NCBI GenBank assembly: GCA_019279435.1
Contig: JAAALK010000287.1
Location: 23,064,162-23,128,161 of the forward strand
DNA: 64,000 nt
DNA from: Zizania palustris
Lineage: Eukaryota; Streptophyta; Magnoliopsida; Poales; Poaceae
Direction: 5' to 3'
Both the position numbers and the translations under genes were made by a program. A model generated the notes under the pieces. The model saw only the letters and a list, made by a program, of their open reading frames with translations. It was not told where the DNA came from and did no database searches. Positions 1-10,917 of the stretch are shown here, piece by piece (within the stretch, counting starts at the first letter, position 1; the number at the start of each line of letters is the position of its first letter).

Positions 1-207
1 GCCCGGTCCTCGTGCTGGGCGGCGATTGGTTGGGTGGGTCGCCGGCCGGCGGCCGGCCGGACGCCGCGCCCGTGTCGTCGTCTCGCCGTCACGAATTATC
101 CGCGTCGATCGAACGAGCCAACCCGCGTATCCCACATGGGCTGGTCTCACCGGAGTAATCCCGGACTAGTACTGTATGGAAATGTAGCTTTGACATGCAC
201 GCGAGTC

Positions 208-214
208 TATAAAT
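208..214 (+). promoter_or_regulatory. TATA box of the ACC oxidase gene
   Basis: TATAAAT lies about 150 bp before the ATG at 357, which leaves room for a 5' UTR of roughly 110-120 bases. It is the only good TATA match near the gene start. The assignment rests on position and motif alone. Confidence 0.6.
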
Positions 215-356
215 TGCACCCACACGGCGTCTACCTAGCACACTTGCATTGAGCACCGGACGAACACTCGCATATATACAACGAACCTGCCCGCCTGCTC
301 GGCCGGAATAGCTGTGCGACAGTGACGCCTCAGGTTTGAGAGCTAGCTAGAAAACA

Positions 357-1466
357 ATGGCGCCGACTTCGTTGCCGTTCCCGATCATCGACATGGCGCT
401 GCTCGCCGGAGAGGAGAGGCCTGCGGCGATGGACATGCTGCATGATGCATGCGAGAACTGGGGATTCTTCGAGGTCGTCGCTAAACCATAATGCACGATG
501 AGAATTGAACGCAAGAACATTGAACAGACTAGATGGTTTCTTTTCGATGCTAATGCTATGTATCTCTGCCGTTTTTTTTGCGTGTGTGGTACGTACACAT
601 GCAGATCATGAACCACGGCATCTCGACGGAGATGATGGACGAGGTGGAGAAGATGACCAAGGACCACTACAAGCGTGTGCGCGAGCAGAGGTTCCTCGAG
701 TTCGCGAGCAAGACTCTCAGGGACGGTGGCGTGAAGGCTGACCTGGACTGGGAGAGCACCTTCTTCGTGCGCCACCTGCCGGAGTCCAACATCGGCGAGA
801 TTCCCGACCTCGACGATGCCTACAGGCGGGTCATGAGGCAGTTCACGGCGGAGCTGGAGAAGCTGGCGGAGCGGCTGCTCGACCTGCTCTGCGAGAATCT
901 CGGGCTGGAGAAGGGCTACCTCACGCGGGCCTTCCGCGGCTCGAGTGGCGCCCCCACCTTCGGCACCAAGGTCAGCAGCTACCCGCCGTGCCCACGACCC
1001 GACCTCGTCAAGGGCCTCCGCGCCCACACCGACGCCGGCGGCATCATCCTGCTGTTCCAGGACGACCGCGTCGGGGGCCTGCAGCTGCTCAAGGACGGCG
1101 AGTGGGTCGACGTGCCGCCCATGCGCCACTCCATCGTCATCAACCTCGGCGACCAGCTGGAGGTGATCACCAACGGGCAACGGCCGGTACAAGAGCGTGC
1201 TGCACCGGGTGGTGGCGCAGACCGACGGCAACAGGATGTCCATCGCGTCCTTCTACAACCCGGGCGGCGACGCCGTGATCTCCCCAGCGCCGGCGCTGGT
1301 GGAGGAGGAAGGCATCACCGGCCGCGGGACGACGTACCCGAGGTTCGTGTTCGAGGACTACATGAAGCTGTACGTGCGGCACAAGTTCGAGGCCAAGGAG
1401 CCCAGGTTCGAGGCCTTCAAGCCGATGCAAAACGAGACCTCCTCCACCCGCATCGCCATTGCCTAA
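357..1466 (+). pseudogene. ACO: 1-aminocyclopropane-1-carboxylate oxidase with a 7-bp frameshift (ACO3-like)
   Basis: ACC oxidase is a cytosolic Fe(II)/ascorbate-dependent enzyme that turns ACC into ethylene. Exon 1 is 357-473 and begins MAPTSLPFPIIDM. The intron is 474-604 (GT...AG) and exon 2 runs from 605 to the TAA at 1464-1466. Without the extra bases the product would be about 323 residues, the normal family length. The iron ligands of the HTD motif are at about residues 180 and 182. Bases 1172-1178 (AACGGGC) and 1179-1185 (AACGGCC) form a near-tandem 7-bp duplication, so the reading frame changes just before the segment YKSVLHRV. The third iron ligand (the His of that segment) and the RMS substrate-binding motif therefore sit in another frame, and the sequence as given cannot encode an active enzyme. 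Codon use and the sequence on both sides are otherwise intact, so the lesion is recent or an assembly error. Rice carries ACO genes next to PDIL2-3 on chromosome 9 (recalled, not checked). Confidence 0.88.
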
Positions 1467-1584
1467 TTCGCAACCGGCTCCACCATGCACCATGCTCGCT
1501 CTGCTCTGTGGCCGCCGCCCGCCGGCCGGTCTCGACGTCAGCTAGTGATGCATAGGATGCTTCAGATCTGTTCGTACTCGAGTG

Positions 1585-1590
1585 AATAAA
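1585..1590 (+). terminator. poly(A) signal after ACC oxidase
   Basis: AATAAA lies about 120 bases after the stop codon, a usual distance for a plant 3' UTR. It is the first canonical signal downstream. Confidence 0.5.
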
Positions 1591-1599
1591 AGAGCCTGA

Positions 1600-2885
1600 T
1601 TGCTGGGCAGGTATAGGCACTTGGGAGGATGTGCATCTCGCCTCACCAGCTCGAAGCTTGTAGTTAGTTTGTACCTTGTCCATGTCCACATGTCTGTACG
1701 AGTTATTTTAAAGGGAAATTTTACCGTCCTTGCCATATTTTTCAGTGTTAATTTTGGTACCTCCTGTTACTTCCTCAAGGACTGTAAGAACTGTAAAGTA
1801 ACCCTATTTTATAATATTTAAAGGATAGTGTTAATTTTACGTCTCTTTGTAGTCTATCGAGCGTGTACACTAACACCCAAACTTCACATCAGCAACAATG
1901 GAAAGAGTTTTCCTCAACTTATTAGGGGTGAAAACTGATTGGATTAAGGCGGGTAATACTCATACCATATCTTATACCATTTTGTATTGTGAATTTAGAT
2001 TTAGTGCGGATATTAAATAGAGGCTGATACGTAATGGATTATTTCAGATATTTGAATCGATGCAGAGTGAGTTAGAAATGAATTAAAACTACCGAATAAT
2101 ACAACAATGTTTATGATGATGAAAGTAGATAATATAATATCAATACGCTTATAGCACATCATACAAAATATACCATAATGCTAGTATAATGTTAGTAATA
2201 TAGAATAAACAAAAACAACAAATTAACAACAGAAAATACTACGTGCAATCGACATTTTTTTACAAAAGTGAGTCTCTTTTGTCGATTTCAGTAGTACTTT
2301 TATCTTATAGTATAGATGCAATCGATATTTTTTTACATAAAACAAGAAATATTATTCATATAATTTTGGTTAGATTATATTACAGTGGAATGCAACTCTT
2401 TCAAAAATATAAACTAAACTAATGTTATTAATTTCAACATTCAATCATTTTGGAAGAAAGCCTGCACAAATTCATTTAAATTATTGATTGAGCTAAAGAA
2501 ATACATTGCGTTAATCTATTTTTTTCGTTCGGATAATCTAAATCCGTCGGATTTGGGCCGAGTGACTGGTCTGAACGGGACGGCCTCGCTTCAACTAAGA
2601 TAGATAACATTCCGGCCCACAGGCCGCATCGTGTGTCCTAACAACGGATTTGATTTGATTTGATTTTTAATTTACGAAAAATGTATTTCCGTTTCATTTT
2701 TTAAAAAAAATCTTCCGACCGCTCTTTGTGGGTTTTTTTATAAAAAATCTCTAGTGGATGTTTCTATGATGCGTCCCGGGAAATTTTCCACTAGAGAGGT
2801 TTTATACTAAGGTCCTCCGTTGGAAATAAAATAAAATTGAAAATAAAAAATTCGAACAAACTGAGTCTGCCTTTTACTTTTTACT
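1600..2885. other. AT-rich intergenic DNA, no gene seen
   Basis: This stretch is AT-rich with many stops in all frames. I see no coding signature, no clear terminal repeats and no RNA gene. It leads into the nest of elements that starts at 2886. Confidence 0.6.
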
Positions 2886-2931
2886 TTGGAGATGGTAATG
2901 GGTACCCGAAACCCGAGTACCCGATGGGTTT

Positions 2932-3429
2932 TGTTGGCGTAACAGTTACACCAACAGGTTTTCTGTATTCAAGAGCGAACAAACAAGGAGTCTGAACTTT
3001 AAGGGCTACTTCGGGCCTCCAAATTGGATAATAGCTCGAGTAGTCCGAATGAGTGTAAATGAACAACTTGTTCTGCCCCCCTTTACAAGGTATAATGGGG
3101 GGTATTTATAGGGAAAAAACCATAAGGAAAAAACCTATTTGCCCCTAGATTACAACCGCCGTAATGGAAATTATTCATTATTATACACAGGGTTATATAT
3201 GGTAAAGTACTGCAAGGTAGATAGATAAACAAGACATCCAATCAATCATATCTTTCGGCTTCGAAGTCTCCATCCTCCCATTCGGAGAGTTCTCTAGGGC
3301 TTCGCGTCGTGGTGCCCTCCGATCTTGACGACGCATACTTCGAACAACAGCTCGCCAACATCAGGGCCATTATCAGCCTTCGGAAGGTTTACGCCTTAAG
3401 CCTGGAAAGTGGAATAATTTCCCCCAACA
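2932..3429 (-). repeat. 3' LTR of the Tat-type element
   Basis: 498 bp, TG...CA ends (TGTTGGCGTAAC...CCCCCAACA on the plus strand). It matches 24794-25290 almost base for base. The minus-strand sequence contains CCCTATAAATACC, a likely LTR promoter TATA box. Confidence 0.95.
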
Positions 3430-3445
3430 GTAGCCCCTCGAACAC
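3430..3445 (-). other. polypurine tract of the Tat-type element
   Basis: On the minus strand, CGAGGGGCTAC lies directly against the 3' LTR start (TGTTGGGGG). A G-rich purine run at this place primes plus-strand DNA synthesis in LTR elements and supports the minus orientation. Confidence 0.65.
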
Positions 3446-3823
3446 GTCTTCCTGTATTAAACTTGTTTTAGAAAGAAGGCGATATTCGGAAGGAATATTT
3501 TAAATTTCCGAGGCTTAGGAAGGAGTGAGAGATGCTGAGACTTAGCCGAAGACTTTGAGCTGAACGCATTCGAGCTCTCCCCTTCGGGTTCCAGATACAA
3601 TGGGAACACGTACTGGAAAGAAGTATGACTTCGGAGTGCGAACGTCGTAGGGTGCCGTTAAAAGTAGCCGTTACAGCGCAAGTAGCTGTTACTCTCTGTG
3701 GAAAAGGTAACGGTCGATTTTTACAGCGGTTATGCGCCGTTCCGATTACCGGGCCCACGCGTCGGTGGCGGAAGCCGAACCTGCAATATGAATACCATCG
3801 AAGAGTAGTACTGGTCGCATGGT

Positions 3824-3831
3824 TATAAAAG
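3824..3831 (+). promoter_or_regulatory. TATA box for the antisense ORF inside the Tat-type element
   Basis: TATAAAAG lies 96-103 bases before the ATG at 3927, on the strand opposite to gag-pol. The spacing fits a transcription start near 3855 and a short 5' UTR. This suggests that the antisense unit has its own promoter and does not depend on the LTR. Confidence 0.6.
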
Positions 3832-3926
3832 GGAGAGATAGAGATCAACCGAGATTTTTTACCGCATTCATCACCTGCTATCCATCTTTCTCCCCATCTT
3901 CCAGCCTCCTTGAGCACTTGAGCGCG

Positions 3927-6900
3927 ATGGCGAGAACTAGCCACACCACCCCAGCGGCGGCCAATACTTTGGCGCAGAGGCAGGCGTGGGCTGCATCGGC
4001 AGCAGCGGCAATGACGGGGGCTCCGAGTGGGGCTTGGCCGAAGAACCCTCGGGCGCTCCGTCCGCCTTCCAAGAAGAAGATTGCGCAAAGCTTCATCATC
4101 GGCCAATCCTCGAGCACTGCTGAGTCCATAGAAGAAGCAGTGGAAGGAAAGCTGGGAACTGGAATGAGGACCCGAGTTCCTGGGACAGAATCAACTCCAC
4201 GACCGCGGAGCGGAGAGGTGGTGGTCTTCGAAGCATTCTTCGAAGCGGGTCTGGAACTGCCAGCTGTGGATTTCTTGGCAGAGGTGTTGGACTTGTTCCA
4301 CATAACCCTGCCTCAGTTGCCCCCCAACGCGATCGTCCGTTTGGCTGTCTTCGAATGGGCGCTTCGGGCAGAGGGATGCGAAGGCCGCTCCAAAATCTTC
4401 GCGGCGACCCACGAGGTTATCTGCCAACCGAAGCCTCAAGATGGGCCAGGGGACTCCAAAGTGATGATAGCCTTCGGCAGCGTCAACTTCCAGCTGCGGA
4501 GGGAGCATGCCCTCCACTTCCATGCCAAAGCCATAAACGACCAGTGGTACTCGAACTGGATACTTCGGTGGTTCTACGCCGAAGTCGGAGAGGACTCCCC
4601 TCTCTCGGGTCCTCTCCAGGAGATCTGGTTCCGGAAGGAGGCAGACATCTCCCCGAACCCTAGCTTGCTTACGACGAGGCTAGGGTTGCTTGCTTCGGTG
4701 GCCCGTCGTATGAGCATGCGCGACCTGGCCGAGGAGTTCGTCGGTCTTCGGATCCCTCCCCTCGGAGCCAACTGGCCGATCGTAATCCCACAAGCCTCGG
4801 AGGGGGACCTCCGAAACTTAGGTACACCTTCTTCCTGCTGCATCATATTATATGAACAAATTAATTATACTCATACTTCTATACCTCTTTCTTTCAGCGG
4901 CGCCTCTGGCCTTGGCTCCGGAAGACATAGTTCGGGCCACCGAACGAATTCTCGGAGTCCCTTCGGTGGCCGAGAGGCAGAGAAGGCTGGAGTTGGTGGG
5001 GAGTTGGGAGCGATCGAACAGGGTGTGGAGAGCCCTCGGCATGGAGCATCCACAGCTTCCTGACTTCGCCCCAACCGGAGCGGCTGGCCGCAAAAGGAAG
5101 GCCGCGGCCGAGCCCTCCAAGAAAGCCGGCAAGCAGCCGCTTCAGAAGAAGGCAGCGAAGCAACCTCCACACTTGACGCCTGCTTCGTCTTCTTCGTCGC
5201 CAGATGCGCGGAGCCCACCCTCCGAAGGATTAGAAGACTCCGATGGCGAGACGGCGGCGGTCGTCGAAGCCTACCTCCTGGCTGACGAAGATATGGGGGA
5301 AGTCCCTCCGAACACCTCCGCCAGGGAGGGGGTTAGCACAACTCCAACGACTCCTCCCGCGCCCGCCGTCGTGCAGGTGGAGTCAGACTCTACTCCCGAC
5401 TTGCCCACACCCGAGGTGGTCCCTGCGGAGGTCGCGACTCCGACAGAGAATACCGAGGGCAGGACCTCGGGGGATGACTTCGCCAACATCCTTTAGATGT
5501 ATGAAGTCTTGGAGGATCCAGCGATCCTTCCTCAGGAGACTCTCAGAGGTCTTTTTCTGAAGCTCCTCCCTTTTTTTGTCAATACTCGCCTGCTATCTGT
5601 AAAACATGCTCATTAATCTTGCTATTGAAGTAGGTACCTCTTCGGGTATCGATGCTTTGGTGGCGCCCGAAGTCCCCGCTTCTTCGAAGACGGCTATTCG
5701 AGCGGACCCTTCTGCTCCTCTGGGGGCTCTGAGTCTGGTGGTAGAGAATGTGTCCTTCGGGGCGGACGACGTGCTCGTTGGGACGGAGTTGGCTCCTGTC
5801 GCAGCCACCTCGACCACCGAGGTCGCCTCCGGCAATGTGGTTCCGGCCGAAGAGGTGGTGGCCGGGGGTCGGAGTGCTCCTGCTTCTCCCCCCTTCGTGC
5901 CGGGGAGGGGTAAGAGCATTTCTAGCCTCGGTCTTCTTCCTGGCCAGGCCGCACCCTCCATCGGCAATTCGGAGGACGAGACCGCAACGGACGACGCCCA
6001 AGCTTTGACTTGGCTTCCTCTGCTGGCTCCTTTCGTGGAGCACCGGAGCGGCCTTCGAAGACTCATGGAGCCCCTGGCTGAGAGAAGCCAAGACATTGCT
6101 AATTCGGAGTTGATCTCCGTCTTGAGCGAGGCCAAGGCTTCGACACTCAACACAGCCCTCGAAAGGGCTGCCCTTCAGGTATGAAAAAGACGCCATAGTT
6201 GCTTCGTATTAACGGTCATAACTTCTTTAGTGCTTACCTAGTTCTCTTTGCAGCAATTTGCCCTTGCTAGAGCGGCAGTGACTTCCAACGAGGTCGAAAT
6301 TAATCGACTCAACCGGAAGGTCACTACCCTCCAGATGGCCCTTAACGACTCCACCGGGAGATCCCTCAGGCTGGAGGAAGAAGTTTTGGAGGAACAGAAG
6401 GCTAGGGCAGCATCTGACGAAGCCCTCGGAGCCCTCCGTTCGTCAGCCCAGGAAGTTGAGGCCGAACGCGTTGTCCTCCGTGCGGAGGTTGAAAAGCTCC
6501 GTCAGGAGGCAGCTACTTCGAGCGCACAGCTGGTGGAGCTTCAAGGGGCTCTTAGCCAGGCGATGGCCCTCAAGAGTTCTTTGATGCTCCGGGTGGCCGC
6601 AGTGGACGCGACTGCTGCGAACCTGGAAGCGGCGGAGAGGAAAAACTCCAGTACTGCTGATCGTACCTTGGAAGCCCTTCAGGGTACGCTGGAGTACTTC
6701 GGCACTATGTGCCCTTCGTCCTCCGCCGCGGCCCACGAGCCACTCGACCGGAAGCTGACGAGGATCCAGGTTGCTTTGTCATTGATGAAGAACTCCGGCA
6801 TTCGGTACGGGGAGATCTCCGGACAGTGTGCTGGCATCGGGGTTCTTCGTCATCTTGAATCTCTTCGGATCCCCCTTGGCTCGGTCGGAGGCTCGTCTCC

Positions 6901-7114
6901 TGGAGGCTTCGCGGATGATGACTTGCTGCGGCCATCTTCGGAGGTGGCTTCGGCTTGGGAAGCCTTCCGGTCAACCTGGAAGACGAACCATAAGGTCGCT
7001 GCCAAGGCCTGGATCGATGAGGCTCGCCGGCAGAAGCAAGCTCAAACGAAGCCACCACTCCCTGCTTCGCCAGCCCCTCCGGTCCCTGCTCCGCCATCCG
7101 ACCCGCAGGTCTAG
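3927..7114 (+). pseudogene. antisense additional ORF of the Tat-type element (Transposase_28-like, coiled coil), multi-exon
   Basis: This unit reads opposite to gag-pol. Likely exons are 3927-4821, 4898-5548, 5634-6178 and 6254-7114; each intron has GT...AG ends and the frame is kept across all junctions. Exon 1 has the conserved block (VVFEAFFEAGLELP, LPPNAIVRLAVFEW, FGSVNFQLRRE, WILRWFY) of the plant family long labelled putative gypsy-type transposon. Exon 2 is rich in Lys, Pro and Ser. Exon 4 has a long heptad-like coiled coil (about 6290-6640) and a Pro-rich tail. A TAG at 5494-5496 interrupts exon 2, but open frame resumes at once on both sides, so it looks like one recent nonsense change. 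The function of this protein family is unknown to me. The family assignment is from remembered motifs. Confidence 0.72.
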
Positions 7115-7217
7115 CCGCTTAGGACTGCTGTGTACCTGAGGCCCTGTAAACCTTGTTTTTATTAATGAAAAAGTTATAAACAGTACTTGTCTTGGGTGTT
7201 CTGCTCTTTTTTAGGTT

Positions 7218-7681
7218 TTGTCATGCCCTTCGAGCCCTGACTTCGAACTTCTGGAAACTACCGGCGAGCTCCGAAAGGAGTGGGCAGTCCTCGAGAGTTT
7301 GAGACCTTATCGCCGTTCCCGCTTTTCTGTTCCTCGCGGAGACGGGGGGAGGTTACCCTTGAAGTTCGAAGGGACGTTTTATCTTATATTAAAGAGGAAG
7401 AGAAGACGGAGGGGTCTTCATCTTCCGAACCTATTGACTGGTCCGACTCAGAGTACCGAGTTGACAACCCCGCGGAAGCAGACTCTGAGAAGCTCCTGAC
7501 TTGGGCTGAGCTTCAAGAGGCACAAAAGAAACTGCGGGCCTCGAAGAAGAAGAGAAGCACTCGGACTAAAAGGACGACTTCGGCGGCTTCGAGCTCCGAA
7601 GGGAATCTTAGCCGTAGGGGTAGCTCCAGGGGCCGAAAGGGTCTCCGATTTTATTTAGGCTTAGATGAAAATTTCTCTTAA
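7218..7681 (+). other. open reading region after the antisense ORF, unrecognised
   Basis: Between the antisense ORF and the tandem array lies a Lys/Arg/Ser-rich open stretch (7280-7681, 133 codons if read from the first ATG). A possible acceptor (TTTTTTAG) sits near 7214, so it could be a further exon of the antisense unit or part of its 3' UTR. I recognise no domain in it. Confidence 0.35.
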
Positions 7682-7876
7682 TGTACTATTATAATGATTT
7701 CATGTGAAATGCCTCGAAAGTATGCTGTGTGACTCGTACCCTCCGACCCCCCCTTGTGGGTGGCGGAGCCTTTATCATAGAGAAGGGTTCGCTAGGCACA
7801 ATGACTGTCGAACACCTGCATGCTTTTGCGGACTAAAATTTTGCTCGCTTTTTTCTGAGTCTTTAAACTCGTTTAT

Positions 7877-8392
7877 GGATCCTAACAAGCCGGAGCCTGG
7901 AATCCGTAGGTTGGCCACCTTCGGCTCTTTTACAGATACTTCGAACCCGGAGGCCGAAAATTTGTTTTTTTTCTCTTTTTTTAAAGTCCTTAGACTCTTC
8001 TACAGATCCTAACAAGCCGGAGGCTGGAATCCGTAGGTTGGCCACCTTCGGCTCTTTTACAGATACTTCGAACCCGGAGGCCGAAAATCTGTTTTCTTTA
8101 AAGTCCTTAGACTCTTCTACGGATCCTAACAAGCCGGAGCCTGGAATCCGTAGGTTGGCCACCTTCGGCTCTTTTACAGATACTTCGAACCCGGAGGCCG
8201 AAAATCTGTTTTATTTAAAGTCCTTAGACTCTTCTACGGATCTTAACAAGCCGGAGCCTGGAATCCGTAGGTTGGCCACCTTCGGCTCTTTTACAGATAC
8301 TTCGAACCCGGAGGCCGAAAATCTGTTTTCTTTAAAGTCCTTAGACTCTTCTACGGATCCTAACAAGCCGGAGCCTGGAATCCGTAGGTTGG
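7877..8392. repeat. 117-bp tandem array, about 4.4 copies
   Basis: Units start at 7877, 8004, 8121, 8238 and 8355, each with GGATCCTAACAAGCCGG or a close variant. The first unit is 127 bp because of an extra T-rich run; the next three are exactly 117 bp; the last is partial. As 117 is 39 codons, the array stays open in one plus-strand frame (8038-8544). That is probably a by-product and not a gene. Arrays of this kind are known in the 3' regions of Tat-lineage retrotransposons. Confidence 0.93.
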
Positions 8393-8596
8393 AGGTGGAG
8401 CCGTTGAACCAATGGTTCGAAGGCAGTCTCCTGGGTTTTGTGAAAAGTGCTTGGCTCCGCCAGTATCGCCGTCATCCCAATGCGTCCATTAGGAGTAAGG
8501 GATATTCGAAGAGCAAAGCAGAATTCAACCCTTATCTTTATTGATAAGAGGGAAAATTTAAAGAGGATTACAAGGAGCCCCTAAGCATAATACCGC

Positions 8597-10917
8597 TTAA
8601 GGTGCTCCGCATGCCCCTGCTCCTGCACCTGATGCTTGATAAGCTCCGTCAGAGAATATTGTCCAAAAACCTTCGGAGGGTTCTTCCGGGGTCCAGATTG
8701 TAGATGGAGTCCACTCTGCTACGAAATCTGCTATAATTTGAGATTTAACAGTTGTCCTTGCCGTGAAGGAGATTTCGAAGGGTGCCAGCTCGACTGCCCA
8801 TTTTCCAATCCTGCCTGTGGAATCTTTGTTTCGGAGCATATCCCCAAGAGGATACGACGTAGGGACGATGAGGTTATGCGCCAAGAAGTAATGCCTTAGC
8901 TTTCGCGAGGCCATTACTAGGGCATAGGCAAACTTCTCGAGCTCGGAGTATCTGACCTTGGCTCCGGACAATGCCTCTGACACAAAATAAATCGGGTTTT
9001 GCACCAGCTTCCCTTTAAGCTCAACCTCTCGGACCAGTACTGCGCTTACTGCTGAACCCGTTGCTGCAAGATATAAAAGCAGTGTTTCTCCTGGAAGGGG
9101 AACAGTTAAGGTTGATAATGTGCCGAGGTATGCTTTTATATCCTCGAAGCTCTTCTGACACTCCGGCGTCCAGCTGAAGCTTTCGGATCCCTTTAGTGCC
9201 TTGAAAATTGGGAGGCTCCGCTCTGCCGACCTAGACAGGAACCTGCTGAGTGCTGCGAGCCTTCCTGCTAGCTTCTGTACTTGTTTCAAATTCTCTAGCG
9301 GATCCATCCTTTGCAGCGCACTTATTTGTGTTGGGCTAGCTTCGATCCCCCTGCTCGAAACTAAGTACCCTAGCAGCTTTCCTGCTTGTGCCCCGAATAT
9401 ACATTTTTCGGGGTTGAGGCGTACTCCACATGCTCGGAGGCTCTCAAATGTTTCAGCTAGATCTAGGCTATGCCGGTGCCTTTGAGCACTTTTTATTACA
9501 ATATCGTCCATATAGGCTTCGACATTGCGGCCTATCTGATGACCTAGAGCCTTAACTATTAAGCGAGAAAAGGTGGCTCCGGCATTCCGTAAACCAAAAG
9601 GCATTCTTACATAACAGAATACTCCGGAAGGAGTTATGAAGCTTGTCTTGGCTTCGTCTTCGCGCTTCAGCCATACTTGATGGTACCCGGAATAAGCGTC
9701 GAGGAAGCTTAATAATTCGGAGCCGGCCGTGGAATCTATCAATTGATCTATTCGGGGCATTGGGTAGGGGTCTCGCGGGCATGCTTTATTCAACGAGGTG
9801 AAGTCAATACACATGCGCCACTTGTTCGAGTCCTTTTTTCTTACAAAAACAGGGTTAGCCAACCACTCAGTATGGGCTACCTCCCTGAAAATGCCAGCTC
9901 TTAACAATTTTTCTACTTCGGCCTTGGCTAGGCTTGCTCTTTCTGCTGATAGCTTGCGGAGCCCCTGACGCATCGGCTTGGCCTTCGGGTTGACGAGCAG
10001 ACTATGCTCGATGATGCTTCGATCGACCCCGGTGATGTCTTCGTCGGTCCAAGCAAATATGTCTAGATTTTTCCTGACGACTTCTTCTAACGAGGCGGTT
10101 ATTTCTAGAGATAGCCCCTTGCCAAATTTCACTGGGTATTCTTTGCCATCCTCCGAGATTATTCTTGTTTTGACCTCACCCTCCGGGCTTGGCTTGAGCG
10201 AAGATCCCTTCGGAGGGTTCAAGGCCTCTGGTACTTCTTCGGCGCTTTCCGCCACATTATGCACTTGTCGGGGGTCCAATGGCTGCCCATGGCCATACTC
10301 TGTCCTCCTGGCCACAACATGGTCTCCTGAAATAGTAAGCACTCCACCTTGCGTGGGCATTTTGAGACAAAGGTAATTGTGATGTGCTATAGCCCCAAAC
10401 TGGTTCAACATCCCTCGACCGAAGATAGCATTGTAAGCGTAGGGGGCATCAACCACATCGAAGATCACCTCTTCTACTCGGGCCAAAGGCCCCTCTCCGA
10501 AGGCAACCTCGAGGCCTATTTGGCCGAGGGCATCGAGAGGCGGTCCTGAAAACCCTTGAAGCGGCCGGGTTGCTGGAAGCAGATGCTTCCGAGGTATGCA
10601 CATCTGGTCGAAAGCCTGGGCGAAGAGTATGTCTGCGGAGCTCCCGCCGTCTACCAGGATCCTTCGAACGTCTGCTCCTGCTATATCGGCAGAGATGACT
10701 AAAGGGTCAGCATGGGGGAACTTCACCCCCGCCGCGTCGCTGGCTGTGAATGAGATGGGCACACGGGACCATTCTGGCATCCCTTCTGCGGAACTCGAGG
10801 TCCCAATGTGCCCGACCTCGCGGACGTACTCGCGGCGCTGTCTTTTGGACATGCTTCCGAGGGTCCCCCCTCCGGAGATGGGCAGGACCACTCTCTTGCC
10901 GCGGTCTTGTGGGTCTT
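8597..10917 (-). pseudogene. protease, reverse transcriptase and RNase H of the Tat-type element, 3' truncated
   Basis: One 764-codon open frame runs from the ATG at 10891 to 8597, and open frame extends to the insertion point at 10917. Protease is marked by LVDGGSSADILF. Reverse transcriptase follows with FLDAYSGYHQVWL, MPFGLRNAGATF and the catalytic YMDDI. RNase H follows it, with RYSELEKFAYALV and KLRHYF. The frame stops just after FSDGAYQASGAGAG, the beginning of a second RNase H domain. The rest of that domain and the whole integrase are absent. The split from gag is caused by the inserted younger element. All remaining catalytic motifs look intact, but the protein could not be made from this split locus. 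Confidence 0.88.

Noticed and set aside
347..1243. 298-codon minus-strand frame over the ACC oxidase gene
   Set aside because: It is a shadow of the GC-rich plus-strand coding sequence. The plus strand has a known enzyme with an intron and conserved motifs.
7860..8400. Possible CRISPR-like or satellite array
   Set aside because: The units are directly adjacent 117-bp copies without spacers, in a eukaryotic retrotransposon 3' region. It is a tandem repeat only.
8038..8544. 168-codon plus-strand frame with a repeated 39-residue unit
   Set aside because: It is the translation of the 117-bp tandem array, open because 117 is a multiple of three. No start context or domain supports a gene.
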